64,000 nucleotides of DNA from CAVRAW01 sp963716135 (GTDB lineage: Bacteria > Planctomycetota > Planctomycetia > Pirellulales > JADZDJ01): positions 1,364,001-1,428,000 of the forward strand of contig OY970289.1 of assembly GCA_963716135.1 (NCBI GenBank), read 5' to 3'. Positions 55,825 to 64,000 of the stretch are shown here, piece after piece; within the stretch, counting starts at the first letter, position 1, and the number at the start of each line of letters is the position of its first letter. Both the position numbers and the translations under genes were made by a program. The notes under the pieces were generated by a model. It had not been told where the DNA came from. It searched no databases and saw only the letters and a list, made by a program, of their open reading frames with translations.

Positions 55825-58080
55825 TCAGGGCACATCGCGAAACTGGCTCATCGAATGCGTCACCATCGCGCCGTTTTCCAAATACGTGGCGCTTTCGATG
55901 GTGCGCAGACACTTCAACACGTCGAGCACGGTTTGCACCTGGTCGAGCACAAATTTGGCAGAGGGATCATCGTCGGCCGGCTGCAGCTCGGGTCGCGAAC
56001 TATCGTCGGTCAAGAACATGCCGGCTCCAGCCGCTTCCGCGCTTTGCGCCGTGATCTTCCGCACGGCCAGTTGAATCCAAGGCGTGAGGGCCTCGATCGT
56101 TGCGGCGCTATTGAAGTAGAACGCCGCCGCCAGCGGCCGTTTGCGATCGGCCAAAGGCCCGGCGGGTGAAACGTTCAACGCCGCCTCGGCCAGCAACTGC
56201 GACGTATGCGCCGGCGCCACCGATAGCACGGCCACCTTGGTTGCCAAACCGCCGCCCAGCGCCAATTGCGAATCGACGCCCAAATCCTTGGGGAACGGGT
56301 ACGAGAAATCCACGCCCGCGGAAGTTTCGTGAATCTCCGGCTGCGGAATTTTGAACTCCGGCGGAATCGATTTGGGGTCAAGCGTCCGGACTTCCCTGAT
56401 AATGTCATCGACCACCGCTTGATACTCTAGAAACGCCTTCCTAACCAAATCGGCGTCGGTCACGCCGAACACCAATGCCGGCTCGAGCATCGGTAGCAGC
56501 CGATTGTTTTGCTGCAGGCCGTCGAACCACTGCCGGCTGGTGATTTTGGCGTCGAACACGACGGCCCCTTGCCCGTCGGCCAATCCCGGCAACAACATTT
56601 GCCCGGTGGCGTTATCGAGCCGCTGGACCAGGGGCATGGCGATAACTTTGATTTTCTCGTACTGCGTCCGCTCCGAAGGCGACATCGCCGGCACGGCAAA
56701 TTCCTCGAAATATCCAATTCCTTTCCGCACCCATTTGCGCAGCATCTCGTACTGCCGCGGCGAGTAGGTTTCGCGCGCCACAAAAGCCATCAGCGGATTG
56801 CCGCCCAGGTGATCCAATAAACTCAGCGGCTTGGAACCGTCGAGACTCGAATTTCGCGTCCAATCGTATTGATATCCCTCGATGCCTTGGTCGTTCAGAA
56901 ACGAGAACGTCATCTGGGCTCCCGGCTTCGAGAGCGCGGCTTTCACGTCGCCGGAGAATTCCTCGGCGTCTTTCAGAATTCGCTCGTTGGCGTCTTCCGG
57001 CAAGCCGGCTTCAGGCAGTATCTGCCTCAACGTCTCGAGAAGCTGATCCAGTTGCTGATCGCTCGACGACACGACCTGCATGAATTTTTCGCTGGCATAT
57101 CCGATTCCTGTCAGACGCTTATCGGCGAATTTCTGCAGCGGCTGAAACTCAGGCAAATCGGCCAGGTGTTTGCCGGCGCCCAATTTTTCCAGCGGCTCCA
57201 AAGTGCTGCCCACGGCAAACAGCAGATAATCATCGCGCACGCCGGCGCATATCACCAGCGTCATCTGCTCGAGCTTGGCCTTGAGCTTGTCGAACTGCCC
57301 CGGCTCTTCCGCCAATCGTTCCCACGGAACGTCGTCCCACGGCACCAAGCTTCCGTCGAGTTGGAGCACCAGGTAATCCACTCCGCCTGCCGTCTCATGC
57401 TTCAACCGATCCTGTAGCTTGGGTTCGTCTTCCAGCGCTGCTTGCAGCACCTTCCCCAGACGAGCCAATTGATCCTTCGCCCGCGCTGCGTCGGTAATTT
57501 TGAAACCGATCACGACGTTCGGGACAGCTAGCCGATCGCGTTCGGCGTCCAGCGCGCTCAGCACCGAGCGTGCTGTGGCATTTTCTTGATCTTGGGCCAT
57601 GCCACGTGACCGACCTTTGACATCGCTTGCCATCGAACCGAACCGCGCCGCATTCATCGCGCGCTGCATCGTATCGACGAAATCGGCAAACGATTGATCG
57701 CCATACATCACCACTTCGTGCGACAGGCCGTCGCCGATCAAGTCCCACAGTTGTTGATTCTCGGGTTCGGCGAGAAACTGCTGGATTTGATCTCCTGGTC
57801 CGCCGGGCCGGTTGATGCCCATTTGCACAAACTGCCATGCCATTTGCACCGAAGGCAGGTTCACCAGCTTCGCCCAGGCATTGCTGTTGGCGATGATTTC
57901 GATCTGCTCACCCAGCCGCAGCGATGCGGAATAAAAAGCGGCGTCGGCGGGCGCCCAATCGAGCGCGTTGCCATACTTCGGCGCGGCTTGAGCCGCCGGA
58001 CCCAGCAGCAGAAGTGCGCAAGCGGCGCCGATAACCAACTGCGAAACCAGACGACGCACACCAAAAGAAGTTTGGCTCAT
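55825..58080 (-). CDS. Large exported hypothetical protein
   Basis: A 751-residue protein with a signal peptide (LVIGAACALLLLGPAAQAAP). The mature part is alpha/beta without membrane helices: it starts LDWAPADAAFYSASLRLGEQ, repeats segments such as DYLVLQLDGSLVPWDDVPWE and ACALVFGVTDADLV-like strands, and ends with AATIEALTPWIQLAVRK. I recognise no family; a DUF3352-like periplasmic protein is possible. ATG 58080 gives the signal peptide directly. It is upstream of the TonB receptor on the same strand with a 200-base gap. Confidence 0.6.
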   Translation of the reverse strand: MSQTSFGVRRLVSQLVIGAACALLLLGPAAQAAPKYGNALDWAPADAAFYSASLRLGEQIEIIANSNAWAKLVNLPSVQMAWQFVQMGINRPGGPGDQIQQFLAEPENQQLWDLIGDGLSHEVVMYGDQSFADFVDTMQRAMNAARFGSMASDVKGRSRGMAQDQENATARSVLSALDAERDRLAVPNVVIGFKITDAARAKDQLARLGKVLQAALEDEPKLQDRLKHETAGGVDYLVLQLDGSLVPWDDVPWERLAEEPGQFDKLKAKLEQMTLVICAGVRDDYLLFAVGSTLEPLEKLGAGKHLADLPEFQPLQKFADKRLTGIGYASEKFMQVVSSSDQQLDQLLETLRQILPEAGLPEDANERILKDAEEFSGDVKAALSKPGAQMTFSFLNDQGIEGYQYDWTRNSSLDGSKPLSLLDHLGGNPLMAFVARETYSPRQYEMLRKWVRKGIGYFEEFAVPAMSPSERTQYEKIKVIAMPLVQRLDNATGQMLLPGLADGQGAVVFDAKITSRQWFDGLQQNNRLLPMLEPALVFGVTDADLVRKAFLEYQAVVDDIIREVRTLDPKSIPPEFKIPQPEIHETSAGVDFSYPFPKDLGVDSQLALGGGLATKVAVLSVAPAHTSQLLAEAALNVSPAGPLADRKRPLAAAFYFNSAATIEALTPWIQLAVRKITAQSAEAAGAGMFLTDDSSRPELQPADDDPSAKFVLDQVQTVLDVLKCLRTIESATYLENGAMVTHSMSQFRDVP

Positions 58081-58346
58081 GACAGTATCCTTGATCGACG
58101 AGAGAAGTCGTTGCCCGCAAGCGCAGTTCATGAAGAAGTCGCACGGCGCTCAACCTTAGCGCATTGTAGAACACTGAATGCCAAGGCCACAATCGGCCGC
58201 GGCCGCAGAAAATGTCGGCGGCTCGCGGCGTGGTTCGCCTCTGTTGACGTTATTCGGCCAATGCGTAACGATATTGGCCGACGTCTCGATTTTTCTTTCG
58301 CCACGGCTGCCGTTCATCTGACTCAGCGGCTCAAGTGGAAACTCTT

Positions 58347-59090
58347 ATGAAGCTCGTTCTGCTGGGCACCGCCGGCTATCATCCCACCGAGCACCGGCAC
58401 ACGTCTTGCCTGATGCTGCCGGAAGTCGGCGTCATTCTCGACGCCGGCTCAGGCATGTTCCGTATTCGCGACCTGATTCAAACCAGCACGCTCGACATTT
58501 TTCTTTCGCACGCACATCTCGACCACATCGTGGGCCTGACGTTTCTGCTGGACGTGCTGTCGAAAAAAAAACTGGACCGGGTCACCGTGCACGCCCTTCC
58601 GGAAAAGCTGCAGGCCATCGACGAACATCTGTTTAGCCAGCAGATTTTTCCCGTGAAGGTTCCGTTTGAAATGCGCCCCCTGGCGCCCAACGTGCCGCTG
58701 GCCGGCGGCGGCGTGTTGCGCAACTTCCCGCTGGTGCACCCGGGCGGGTCGCTGGGCATGCGACTCGACTGGCCCAGCCATTCGCTGGCCTATGTCACCG
58801 ACACATCGACGACCGGTGCCAACGCAGATTATGTGGAGCAGATTCGCGGCGTCGATCTGCTGGTGCACGAGTGCTACTTCCCCGACGGCTTTGAACAAAA
58901 GGCGATGCAAACCGGCCACTGCTGTGCCACGCCCGTAGCCGAAGTCGCCCGCGCCGCCGGCGCCAAGCGATTGCTGCTGAGCCACATCAACGCCAATTAC
59001 GACGATGAAACGTCGATCGGCCTGCCTGCCATCCGCGCGATCTTTCCGAAGGCGGAACTGGCGCACGACAAGATGGAAGTCGAATTCTAG
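58347..59090 (+). CDS. MBL-fold metal-dependent hydrolase (RNase Z-like group)
   Basis: A 247-residue metallo-beta-lactamase-fold enzyme. It starts MKLVLLGTAGYHPTEHRHTS, has the metal motif FLSHAHLDHIVGLTF near residue 53-67, a further Asp in AYVTDTSTTGAN and the C-terminal metal ligands in LLVHECYF and LLLSHINANYDDE. The short HTSC segment and overall order resemble the RNase Z/phosphodiesterase branch. ATG 58347 is chosen over a GTG four codons upstream. Substrate unknown. Confidence 0.85.
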   Translation: MKLVLLGTAGYHPTEHRHTSCLMLPEVGVILDAGSGMFRIRDLIQTSTLDIFLSHAHLDHIVGLTFLLDVLSKKKLDRVTVHALPEKLQAIDEHLFSQQIFPVKVPFEMRPLAPNVPLAGGGVLRNFPLVHPGGSLGMRLDWPSHSLAYVTDTSTTGANADYVEQIRGVDLLVHECYFPDGFEQKAMQTGHCCATPVAEVARAAGAKRLLLSHINANYDDETSIGLPAIRAIFPKAELAHDKMEVEF

Positions 59091-59119
59091 CGACGGCGGC
59101 CAGCGGAACGAATCGGTCG

Positions 59120-60277
59120 CTAATCGAGCCAGTCTTTTTCCTGCAATCGCTCCGGCACGTACGTCTCGGTCACGTAGCTGATGTCCTTCGAGATGAGCGA
59201 TTCCACTTCCAGTTTGAATCCATTCTTCAGCATCCGCTCGATTTCCTTTTGCCACGGCTTCTTCGTGGCAAACCACGGATAGCTGGCAATCTGCTTGGCG
59301 CGCTTGATATCCGAATCGTTGAGCGAAATCTTCACGCTGTTCGACAGATGGCAGCGATCGAAATCGATGCTCCGCAGGCCGATGAATTTCACATCGGGAA
59401 TTGCCATCCGCTTGCTTTCGTAGGCCAGATTGATCGAGCCTTGCTTCAGCACGCTGTAGATGTAATAGCCCCAGGGATCGTTATCCAGCAAACAGTAAAT
59501 CGGCAGGCCCAGCTCCTGGTGCATTCGGCACAACAGCCGCCGCACTCCGCGGGTCGGCTGGCCGGCGCCGTGCGTCAGAATGCACTTATGCTTTCGCCAG
59601 AATTTGTCCTCGTTGAAACGCTGCCAGACCGTATCTTTTTCGACGTGCAAAATGAATTTGGCGTCGCACTTTTTGAATTGAATCCGCTCCGGCTCCACAA
59701 TCGAGGGAATTCCGTAACCGCCGGAACCCATTTTCGTGCAATCGATCTCGTCGCCGCTGTCGACCAAGGTGATGGCGCCCACCATGTCGCCCCGCTTTTG
59801 CGCGTACAGGTGCAGTTCTTCGCGCAAACTGTTCAGCGTGACTTCCAGATCTTCAATAATCGGATCGCACTCGTTCTGATCGGAAAACGTTTCTTCCTTG
59901 GTGCCTTCGATCGTGTGTTTCAGCAGATAGAACATCCCTCGCAAGCTGGTCGTTTTGGCTTGTTCGATCAGCCGCTTGCAACCGCTGGCCACCAGCATCG
60001 ATTGCATGTAGCTTTTGGCCTGCGACAGATTGAACAACTGCCGGCGGTTGGTCGCCTTGCCCATTTCGATAAACCGCTTCACCCGGTTGTATTTCACATT
60101 CGACAGATTGCGGGCGGGGATATCGAGATAGGGGTCCTTCTTTTTCTCCGCGGCCTTCACCACGCCGTCGGCCAGCTCGCGCAGCGTGCTCATCGTGCGC
60201 TTGTCGCGCGGAGTCAGCTTGGCGGCCACGGTCGCGGCGCCGTTCGATTTAGCAGCTTTGCGAGATCGTCTTGCCAT
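59120..60277 (-). CDS. DNA topoisomerase VI subunit A
   Basis: Type IIB topoisomerase DNA-cleaving subunit of 385 residues, homologous to Spo11. The catalytic Tyr117 lies in TSLRGMFYLLKHT of the winged-helix domain. The Toprim domain has the metal-binding Glu213 in ILHVEKDTVWQRF and Asp265/Asp267 in CLLDNDPWGYYIYSV. With subunit B it relaxes supercoils by passing one duplex through a double-strand break with two-base overhangs. It starts four bases after the end of subunit B, so the two form an operon in the order B-A. A long basic N-terminus (about 28 residues) is extra. Confidence 0.92.
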   Translation of the reverse strand: MARRSRKAAKSNGAATVAAKLTPRDKRTMSTLRELADGVVKAAEKKKDPYLDIPARNLSNVKYNRVKRFIEMGKATNRRQLFNLSQAKSYMQSMLVASGCKRLIEQAKTTSLRGMFYLLKHTIEGTKEETFSDQNECDPIIEDLEVTLNSLREELHLYAQKRGDMVGAITLVDSGDEIDCTKMGSGGYGIPSIVEPERIQFKKCDAKFILHVEKDTVWQRFNEDKFWRKHKCILTHGAGQPTRGVRRLLCRMHQELGLPIYCLLDNDPWGYYIYSVLKQGSINLAYESKRMAIPDVKFIGLRSIDFDRCHLSNSVKISLNDSDIKRAKQIASYPWFATKKPWQKEIERMLKNGFKLEVESLISKDISYVTETYVPERLQEKDWLD

Positions 60278-60281
60278 GGTG

Positions 60282-62495
60282 CTATTTGGTTTTGCGGATC
60301 GTTTTTTCAGGCGCAGTTTCGGGCGTCGGCTGCGGCACGTTCAAAACTGCGCTGGCGTCATCGACAATCAGCACCCCGCCGCCGTAGTCTTCGGCATCCG
60401 GGGAATCGACCGCCTTGCCGCGCTCGTCGAGCACTGTATCCGCTTCGGCGGTTTTTTTCTTGGCCACCAGCAGCAGCTTGTCGTAAAGCGTTTTCGCGCT
60501 GGTGCGATTGATTTCGCTCACGGCGGTCGCCACTTCGCCCAGGTATCGCAAGAAGATGTTGCGGCGCTCCCCTTCCTGCTTCACCCGAATGCGGCGGCGC
60601 AAATACATGCCCAGCTTGCGGCCCACGGCCTGCAGCGCCAGGCGAATTTCCTTTTGAATTTCCGGATAGCCGGCGATGGCCTCTTTCGATTCGCTGGTAA
60701 ACGGCACCCACACGCTGGCCATGTGCACCATGATCGTCACCGGGCCGCTGGGCAGCGAATTGCGCGATTGCTGCAGCCCATACGACCGCCAGTTGGTGCC
60801 CATGATGGTTTGCGTAATGGCGCAGGCGGCGTGCTGGAATTGCAGCGGCACACGATTGGCATACCGCAGCACAGTCATCGTTTGCCCGTCTTCCAAATTC
60901 ACGCTATGCATGGCGGCGTGCAGTGCGGCGATCTCGGCCTTTTTCAACCGCGCCGGCGATTGCCGCGTGCCGAGCTTCGATTCTTCCAGGATTTTATCGG
61001 CAGCCGCGCTCCCCAGCCCCGCGAACGTGCTCACCAAGAACTGCCGCAGCGTGCGGGCATCGCTCTGCGAGAGCAATTCGGCCAGCATTTCCAAGCTGAC
61101 ACGCTGCGTAATCGGGGCCCCGCCGTAGGCGATCGCCGCTTCGATCAAAAACGGATTGCCGCGATACACCGACGGCGGCCGTGTGGCGGCGGCGTAAAAC
61201 TCGCCGGGCACCACCTGGTGCAATCCCTTGAGCAGCAGGTCTTCGCCGATCGGTGAAATGCAATCGGTTGATGGCGACGAGATTTTTGTCTGCTGGATGG
61301 CCTGATAAATCGCGTCCGCCTCATGCCGTCCGATGCGGTGCACATTGGACCGCGTGCTCAGTTTGGCGACGTCGCAAATCTTTCGCGCCACGCCGGAACT
61401 GACACGCGAAAAATTCTGCGTCAAGAACTGTGAGATCGTGCTGGCCGGCACGTCCTTCATCATCGTGATCAGGCGCCCCAACTCCACGCCGTAGGGGTGC
61501 GGCTTGATCTCTTTCGGCTCCGGCGGCAAATGATGCGTCGACCGTTCGAACAATCGCTCGTTGTTTTCCGCATCCTTGTAGTGCAATCGCAAATGCGGAT
61601 TGGCAATCGCCGTTTGCTCCAGATACTCTTCGACGCTGCCGCGGCCACGCTTGTACGCTCCCTCCAATTCGATGGTGACGCGCGTACCGTGCATCACTTC
61701 CTTGTCGCCGTCGTGCACGGCCACCCACTCGATGCCGTGCTTGGCAATAATCGCTTGCCCTTTGTCGCCGGCCGGAATATCGACGCCTTCGCCGCGGCCG
61801 TTCAAAATCTCCGGCTTGTTGTTCTTCGTGTTGATCTGAATTTCGTAATAGTGCGCCGGGGCCTTGTGCGAAATCTTGGAAATAATCTTCACCGGCTTGC
61901 CGGTGGTCAGCACGCCGTACATGCCGGCCGCGCTGATGCCGATCCCCTGCTGCCCCCGGCTCATCCGCAAGCGATGAAATTTCGAGCCGTACAACAGCTT
62001 GCCGAAGATCAGGGGAATTTGCTTTTTCACGATGCCCGGGCCGTTATCCTGCACCCCGACCTTGTAGCGGTTGGCGCCGGTTTGCTCGATGTGCACCCAC
62101 ATTTCCGGCAGAATGCCCGCCTCTTCGCAGGCGTCGAGCGAATTGTCGACCGCCTCTTTCACCGCGGTCAACAGTGCTTTGCGCGGATTGTCGAAACCCA
62201 GCAGATGGCGATTCTTGGCGAAGAACTCGCTGACCGAAATATCGCGCTGCGCGGCGGCCATCGAGTGGGCCGTGGCCCGCTTGCGGCGCGGATGCGTCGC
62301 CAAATGCTCGGCTTCGTGGTCCGCCGCATGACCGGTCGACGCAGCGTCGCCGTTTTGCTGCAGGCCGTTGCTGGCCGCGGAATCGTCGGCCGAATCCGAG
62401 CGCCGCAAACTCTGCGATTGGCGATCTTTCTTGGACGCTTTGGCAGACTTCATCCGCCTTGCAGACTTAACGCGGGCACGAATCACAGGCGACAA
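60282..62495 (-). CDS. DNA topoisomerase VI subunit B
   Basis: GHKL-ATPase subunit of topoisomerase VI, 737 residues. After an 80-residue Lys/Ser-rich leader, the Bergerat fold shows KEAVDNSLDACEEAG (Glu114, Asn118), GVQDNGPGIV (near 147-156) and the lid GQQGIGISAAGMYGV (181-195). An H2TH-like middle (FLVSTFAGLGSAAADKIL) and a transducer domain with SSPSTDCISPIGEDLLLKG follow. ATP binding dimerises B and drives strand passage by A. Topoisomerase VI is typical of archaea and plants and sporadic in bacteria. Start at ATG 62495. Confidence 0.93.
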   Translation of the reverse strand: MSPVIRARVKSARRMKSAKASKKDRQSQSLRRSDSADDSAASNGLQQNGDAASTGHAADHEAEHLATHPRRKRATAHSMAAAQRDISVSEFFAKNRHLLGFDNPRKALLTAVKEAVDNSLDACEEAGILPEMWVHIEQTGANRYKVGVQDNGPGIVKKQIPLIFGKLLYGSKFHRLRMSRGQQGIGISAAGMYGVLTTGKPVKIISKISHKAPAHYYEIQINTKNNKPEILNGRGEGVDIPAGDKGQAIIAKHGIEWVAVHDGDKEVMHGTRVTIELEGAYKRGRGSVEEYLEQTAIANPHLRLHYKDAENNERLFERSTHHLPPEPKEIKPHPYGVELGRLITMMKDVPASTISQFLTQNFSRVSSGVARKICDVAKLSTRSNVHRIGRHEADAIYQAIQQTKISSPSTDCISPIGEDLLLKGLHQVVPGEFYAAATRPPSVYRGNPFLIEAAIAYGGAPITQRVSLEMLAELLSQSDARTLRQFLVSTFAGLGSAAADKILEESKLGTRQSPARLKKAEIAALHAAMHSVNLEDGQTMTVLRYANRVPLQFQHAACAITQTIMGTNWRSYGLQQSRNSLPSGPVTIMVHMASVWVPFTSESKEAIAGYPEIQKEIRLALQAVGRKLGMYLRRRIRVKQEGERRNIFLRYLGEVATAVSEINRTSAKTLYDKLLLVAKKKTAEADTVLDERGKAVDSPDAEDYGGGVLIVDDASAVLNVPQPTPETAPEKTIRKTK

Positions 62496-62963
62496 ACTCC
62501 GTTGAACTGGCGGGTGCTGGGGTGGGACCGGCAGGCAGCGGCGAATTGACCGCTGCTCGTAAATCTAAGCCGGCCTTAGCGATCCGTCACATAATGCAGG
62601 AAATCTAGGCAGATTATACCGCTTCCCGCCCTGCTCTCCCAGCCGGATTTTCCTCCCAGCCGCTGCGCCATGACGATCTGGAAAATACTACGCACAAAGA
62701 TTCATCCGCATCGCCGTCACAAGCCGAAGTAGGAACTGAAGGCCGCTGGGCGCTTACCCTGCCCACGCCAGACCAACCCAACAGTCCCACCGAGTTTCCC
62801 GTCACGTTTTTCGTCGCTGTCGCGGCGGCAATTTCCGGCACTCATCGCTTGGCAAGCGTTTGTGCTTTTGCTGCGTGCGCCTGACGACGTCCGTCCCACC
62901 TCACTCTTCTTCTCGTTCCCGCCTTTTCGTTTCCCGGTTCTGTATCTCAGGAGGAGCTGAACC
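62496..62963. other. Intergenic region, no recognised feature
   Basis: A 468-base stretch between topoisomerase VI and the small secreted protein. Open frames are short and unlike real genes. A small perfect palindrome (CGCTTGGCAAGCG near 62847-62859) and a TC-rich stretch before 62948 are the only structures noted. Divergent promoters probably lie here. Confidence 0.45.
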
Positions 62964-63319
62964 ATGTCTCACTATTTCACCCTGCGCTCTTGCGCGTCGT
63001 GACACTGGCGGCGGTCGCCGTCATCGGATCGTTTGTGTTCACGGGCAATCGCGCCCACGCCCAGGATTATTGCGGCCCGTATTCTCGGCCCGACCTGTTC
63101 TACAACTACTACGTCCCGCCCGTGGCTTGCTGCGACACCGGCGCCGAGGGAGCCGAGTTGTATATCTCCCCCCGCCCCACGCCGCCTTTGGTCGGGCACA
63201 CGTACATCACCTATCAGCCGCTGATGCCGCACGAGTTTTTGTACAAGCATCACCGCTGCTACTACCGCGACAACGGCCCATACGCTGGCATCACGCGGGC
63301 CCACGTGTTCTGGTGGTAA
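62964..63319 (+). CDS. Small secreted aromatic-rich protein, single-base frameshift in the signal peptide
   Basis: About 118 residues when repaired. ATG 62964 has a perfect AGGAGGAG ribosome-binding site. As sequenced it stops after 12 codons; the mature frame starts without a good initiation site at 62990. Restoring one C in the CCC of TTCACCCTG gives MSHYFTPALLRVVTLAAVAV, a complete signal peptide ending HAQ. The mature part is Tyr- and Pro-rich (QDYCGPYSRPDLFYNYYVPP; YITYQPLMPHEF) and ends RAHVFWW. It resembles other small secreted planctomycete proteins; function unknown. Confidence 0.68.
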
Positions 63320-63374
63320 TCAACAGCAATAGCCGGAGGTCAACGACCTCCGGAGAATTTCCAGGAGGTCCCCC

Positions 63375-63737
63375 ATGAAACGATTCCTCACCTGCGCAGC
63401 CATCGCCGCGGCGACCTGCGCCCTGTGGATTGGCGCCAGCCGCGCCGAACTGCCGCAGAACTACGCCTATCGCCAGGCCAAAGTGCTCCCGTGGCACAAC
63501 GGCTTTTACGATCCCTACTGGGGTGAGCCGATTGCACTGGTCGTCCCGCCGAATTCCGAGTTCCAGGCCAACTATGGCTGGGGCGTCTGCGGTACGCGAG
63601 TATCGCCGATTTACCACCAGTTCTCGCGCCCCTTCCCTGGTTTTGGCGCAGGCGCCGGCGGCGCATTCATCCCCACGCCAGAGCAACCCAGCGACACGCA
63701 ACAGTTCGGCGTCTACTACATCCGCGGCCCGTGGTAA
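63375..63737 (+). CDS. Small secreted aromatic-rich protein
   Basis: A 120-residue exported protein: signal MKRFLTCAAIAAATCALWIG with cleavage after SRA, then an aromatic, Pro/Gly-rich mature part (LPQNYAYRQAKVLPWHNGFY, DPYWGEPIALVVPPNSEF) ending YYIRGPW. AGGAGGT lies six to nine bases before the ATG. It follows the previous secreted gene by 55 bases with a similar style of sequence, and a terminator follows. Function unknown. Confidence 0.7.
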   Translation: MKRFLTCAAIAAATCALWIGASRAELPQNYAYRQAKVLPWHNGFYDPYWGEPIALVVPPNSEFQANYGWGVCGTRVSPIYHQFSRPFPGFGAGAGGAFIPTPEQPSDTQQFGVYYIRGPW

Positions 63738-63774
63738 GCGGTCGTCCGTAGCTGATATATCTCTGCTCACTGCC

Positions 63775-63826
63775 ACCGGGCGGTTCCGATGTCGCCTCCT
63801 CCTGCGTCGGTCCGCCCGGTTTTTTT
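63775..63826 (+). terminator. Rho-independent terminator
   Basis: ACCGGGCGG at 63775-63783 pairs with CCGCCCGGT at 63812-63820; an inner CCGA/TCGG adds to the stem, and TTTTTT follows at 63821-63826. It ends the operon of the two small secreted proteins. Confidence 0.85.
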
Positions 63827-63833
63827 GCGCAGT

Positions 63834-64000
63834 TCAGTTCTTTCGATCGCCGCTGTCAGAAGTATCGCCATATTTGGCGACGTCGACGACCACGTGCTTG
63901 CCGCGATTTTGCTCGGTCAGCTTGACTAGCGCGCTATTGGGCGCGGGGCGGCGGCGAATTGGATCACGTTAATTGACGCCTCGCCGCTGTTGAGCCGCTC
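63834..64000 (-). CDS. C-terminal fragment of an unidentified gene (partial, probable frameshift)
   Basis: On the minus strand a reading frame enters at the window edge (RLNSGEASINVIQFAAAPR) and another carries on to TGA 63834-63836 (NSALVKLTEQNRGKHVVVDV, then AKYGDTSDSGDRKN). Restoring one C in the CCC near 63945 joins them as APRPNSALVKL. Composition looks coding in both pieces. No family can be named from so short a part. Confidence 0.4.

Noticed and set aside
58449..59276. Minus-strand frame opposite the MBL-fold gene
   Set aside because: The plus strand has clear metal-binding motifs; the antisense frame has none.
1..64000. CRISPR arrays, rRNA and tRNA genes
   Set aside because: No regularly spaced direct repeats, no rRNA-like stretches and no tRNA T-arm signature were found in the intergenic regions.

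Overview
The window is GC-rich, densely coding bacterial DNA that most likely comes from a member of the Planctomycetota, perhaps a Pirellulales relative. Supporting features are a giant secreted protein with the planctomycete LEPR-XLL-type N-terminal motif (35782-39498), a BBP7-like outer-membrane barrel (39737-41252), many small secreted proteins of unknown function, a bacterial topoisomerase VI (59120-62495) and typical planctomycete intergenic repeats. No rRNA, tRNA or CRISPR array was found.

Layout. 1-8200: a partial nitrilase-family amidase, bioD, and a minus-strand carbohydrate block (glgA, a fatty-acid-hydroxylase-like membrane protein, a GalT-like transferase and a GH57 glucanotransferase), then an aminotransferase. 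8200-21250: housekeeping genes (a tiny Lys/Arg-rich protein, DEAD-box helicase, DUF488, a metallopeptidase-like lipoprotein, glyA, rarA, a radical SAM protein, thiS-thiG, a DinG-type helicase, hisF). 21311-25659: a four-gene operon joining an intact PilT-type ATPase to a membrane-anchored GspE-like protein whose ATPase motifs are all degenerate, a CvpA-like protein and another membrane protein. 25634-35606: an SDR oxidoreductase, a ridA-FIST-mpg operon, a DUF692 (MNIO)-DUF2063 pair, a membrane-fused spermidine-synthase-like protein and metK. 35782-47528: large envelope and secreted proteins (LEPR-XLL protein, BBP7, an AsmA/TamB-like protein, small secreted proteins), LarA-like DUF2088 and Trm112.

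47900-52200 is the accessory region. It holds REP-like hairpins around a Y1/RAYT-type transposase, a more AT-rich SHOCT/Mrr endonuclease locus, and an IS3-family element that splits a small two-helix membrane protein. A cluster of strong hairpins follows. 52256-63737 has a Cys/Tyr-rich secreted protein downstream of a TonB-dependent receptor, a large exported protein, an MBL-fold hydrolase, topoisomerase VI A and B, and two small aromatic-rich secreted proteins.

A recurring feature is that at least ten otherwise well-conserved genes carry a 1- or 2-base deletion in a G/C run or CG repeat. Restoring the bases rebuilds the expected protein each time. This pattern points to residual long-read consensus error rather than real gene decay. 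Coordinates for these genes are given for the repaired reading.
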